From assembly GCA_003506435.1 (NCBI GenBank), contig DOAQ01000037.1, forward strand, positions 186,001-250,000: DNA of 64,000 nt. Reading direction: 5' to 3'. This document shows, one piece after another, positions 62,336-64,000 of the stretch. Position 1 is the first letter of the stretch; each line of letters starts with the position of its first letter. The position numbers and the translations under genes are program-made. The notes beneath the pieces were generated by a model, which worked only from the letters and a program-made list of their open reading frames with translations, did no database searches and was not told where the DNA came from. This stretch comes from Prolixibacteraceae bacterium. Its GTDB lineage: Bacteria > Bacteroidota > Bacteroidia > Bacteroidales > Prolixibacteraceae.

Positions 62336-64000
62336 ATTGTACTTCGCATACTTTGTGTCTGTTTGATGAATTCGTTCTGCTGCACAAATGTCAAATCTAC
62401 GAAGTACGCATTCCAGCCGCAAAGCCGCACTTGCAGGTTTTGATATTTTTGAGGGTTCTTCTGTGCTTCGAGAAGACTTTCAGCGTTGATAATATTGCCC
62501 TGGAGAGCAATGCCCCCCTTAGCAAAATATGTCCTGAACATAGCGTTCATTGCTTTTAAACCTGCTTTACCTTGTACTGCGGATGGATGTATAATATAGT
62601 CAAGAGGTTCACTTCCGAGAAGAGAATCATGATCCAGTTTCAGAATACTCTGCATGAGCGCAGTTACTCCGTTACGTTCCATACCACTTACAGCACAAAG
62701 ATTTTTTGATACAGGCTCGTGAGCATTCCGTCCATCAGGCGTCGCACCTGTCTTTTTTCCCTGAATAGCAGAAGTGTGAATTGAATCGCAGCCAAACCGG
62801 TATACTCCGCCCCTTGCGTTTTTTCTACCCACAATTCTACCTGACAGATGGTTAAAAATAACACACATCAGATTATCCGGTTCTGTCCTATTATTACCAT
62901 ATTTATTCTTATCGTGCTTTATCATTAACTGGATTTTTTCATAGCCTTTCCAATCGTTACGAAGAGCTTCCTGCAATTCGCTAAAACTCATAAGTTTCTC
63001 GTCAAAAACGAGCTTTTTCACTGCCAATATGGAATCGACTGTTGTAGCAAGGGCATAGCATTTGATTGTTGTGTTACTGTACTGCATGCCGCCTGAGAAA
63101 TAATCTTTACCCCTCTCCATACATGATTGTATCGTGCCTGAAAGCACAGGTGACGGGTTGATTTGCATACTAAGTCTTGTCTGCTTGTCGATGTTGTCTA
63201 CAAAATAATCAATCAGATAATCCAGATGTTCATAGAAAGCCTTATAAAAACCCTCAAAAGTTTTGAAATTCTTTGGAGTTTTCATGCCAAACAACTCTCC
63301 CGTCAAGATGTCACTGCCACCGGTTATAGCAAACTCGACGGCTTTTGCAATATTGATAAAGGCATTGCAAATCATCGCATCTTCTTTTCCCATAAGGACT
63401 GGTTCATAGCACCCGATAGGCACATACCCTGCAGAGATGCTGCGAGGAATCCCGATTTTTTCATATCCTCTGTATACTGCCTCGTCATTGATGATCACGA
63501 TACTGCTCTGTCCTTTCCGAATCAACCCTGATACTTTTTCCATTAGCTGATCCGAAAGGTTCGGATTATAACGTAACTGAATCTTTGGATTAAGATGTCC
63601 CAGTTCTCCGTAAACATCCAGAATTAAAAAAGTTAAATCGTTATCTGTCCCTGTGCCGTCGGGAGTCGTTCCGCAAAGTGCAAGTGGCTGTGCGGCAAAA
63701 CGCTTTGCTGCGTTGAATTTATTAAAGAAGTAACGAAACATCTCCCTGATATCTTCAACGGAGTATCTTCCGCTCCCGATGTCAGCCTTGAAATAGGGAT
63801 AGTAAAGATGGTCGATGATACCTAAGGAGCGTCCGTTTTCAACGCCAATCTCCAGAAGAGTTATAAAAAGGTAACTGGTTTCCAGTACCTGATACATGGT
63901 TTCAGGCGGATGGTGCATCAGGTGCCGGAGACAACCGGAATACTGCGGTATATCATAACATAACGATTCTTCATAAAGGCGGCGGATAAAGCTTACTATT
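62332..64000 (-). CDS. Glycyl radical enzyme (PFL-like), 5' end outside window
   Basis: At least 555 codons; the frame is open across the right window edge (IVSFIRRLYEESLCYD, QYSGCLRHLM), so the N-terminal 200 or so residues are missing. The thiyl cysteine is in SAGYVPIGCYEPVLMG (codon at 63409-63411; family GCxE). The glycine radical is in RLCGWNAYFVDLTFVQQNEF (Gly codon at 62416-62418), 28 residues from the end. Most dehydratases and lyases of this superfamily have RVxGYxxxF; here Tyr is Trp and Val is Leu. Class is therefore unassigned: it could be a diol or hydroxyproline-like dehydratase, a C-S or C-N lyase, or new. The linked activase overlaps by 4 bases. It sits at the head of the locus 2 block. 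Confidence 0.9.
   Translation of the reverse strand, partial: IVSFIRRLYEESLCYDIPQYSGCLRHLMHHPPETMYQVLETSYLFITLLEIGVENGRSLGIIDHLYYPYFKADIGSGRYSVEDIREMFRYFFNKFNAAKRFAAQPLALCGTTPDGTGTDNDLTFLILDVYGELGHLNPKIQLRYNPNLSDQLMEKVSGLIRKGQSSIVIINDEAVYRGYEKIGIPRSISAGYVPIGCYEPVLMGKEDAMICNAFINIAKAVEFAITGGSDILTGELFGMKTPKNFKTFEGFYKAFYEHLDYLIDYFVDNIDKQTRLSMQINPSPVLSGTIQSCMERGKDYFSGGMQYSNTTIKCYALATTVDSILAVKKLVFDEKLMSFSELQEALRNDWKGYEKIQLMIKHDKNKYGNNRTEPDNLMCVIFNHLSGRIVGRKNARGGVYRFGCDSIHTSAIQGKKTGATPDGRNAHEPVSKNLCAVSGMERNGVTALMQSILKLDHDSLLGSEPLDYIIHPSAVQGKAGLKAMNAMFRTYFAKGGIALQGNIINAESLLEAQKNPQKYQNLQVRLCGWNAYFVDLTFVQQNEFIKQTQSMRSTI

Noticed and set aside
1..64000. CRISPR array, rRNA or ordinary tRNA genes
   Set aside because: No regularly spaced direct repeats were seen, and no rRNA sequence. 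The only tRNA-like acceptor and T-arm found belong to ssrA.

Overview
The window reads as chromosomal DNA of a Bacteroidota bacterium, most likely of the Marinilabiliales/Prolixibacteraceae type. The signs are two SusC/SusD outer-membrane uptake pairs, each with a FecR anti-sigma factor and an ECF sigma factor; a type IX secretion C-terminal sorting domain; Bacteroidota-type promoter boxes (TAnnTTTG); a tmRNA whose tag reads GENNYALAA; and a methylmalonyl-CoA decarboxylase sodium pump operon of the kind that makes propionate from succinate. Taxonomy below phylum is inference.

Layout. 1-8,649 (minus strand): uptake locus 1, in transcription order ECF sigma, FecR, SusC, SusD, then an LVIVD-repeat secreted protein cut by the window edge. 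8,795-10,108: an integrase pseudogene (5' truncated, frameshifted near its end) and a non-coding stretch with paired palindromes. 10,109-13,318: a T9SS-exported FG-GAP protein, then a retropepsin-like/PDZ protease and a MarR regulator whose promoter holds a 24-bp perfect palindrome. 13,812-28,400: housekeeping genes, namely rplS, a ThuA-like protein, the decarboxylase operon (epimerase, alpha subunit, lamin-tail/OadG fusion, biotin carrier, beta subunit) plus a second beta subunit with its own small membrane partner, a CoA-transferase, purL, and a DUF1080 protein. 28,412-33,935: a cytoplasmic sugar operon (GH88-like unsaturated uronyl hydrolase, TIM-barrel isomerase, Gfo/Idh/MocA dehydrogenase, SDR) downstream of an AraC regulator, studded with G/C-rich dispersed palindromes, one of which is read in frame inside the SDR. 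34,080-36,033: a membrane glycosyltransferase and ssrA (tmRNA).

36,164-64,000 is a single block of about 28 kb, all on the minus strand: uptake locus 2 with its enzymes. Read in transcription order it runs: glycyl radical enzyme (partial) and its activase, a GH106-like hydrolase, an MFS sugar-acid-type transporter, a TIM-barrel-like secreted protein, a PIG-L deacetylase, a ceramidase-fold protein, a Tat-exported deacetylase-like protein, a GH2 enzyme with the exo-glucosaminidase catalytic signature, ECF sigma/FecR/SusC/SusD, a large lipoprotein, an HGSNAT-like membrane acetyltransferase, a second ceramidase-fold protein and a sugar-binding-fold lipoprotein. The mixture of N-deacylase/amidase-like folds with a glucosaminidase-type GH2 suggests an N-acylated amino-sugar glycan or glycoconjugate, finished by radical chemistry. 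This is the part of the window most likely to be undescribed.
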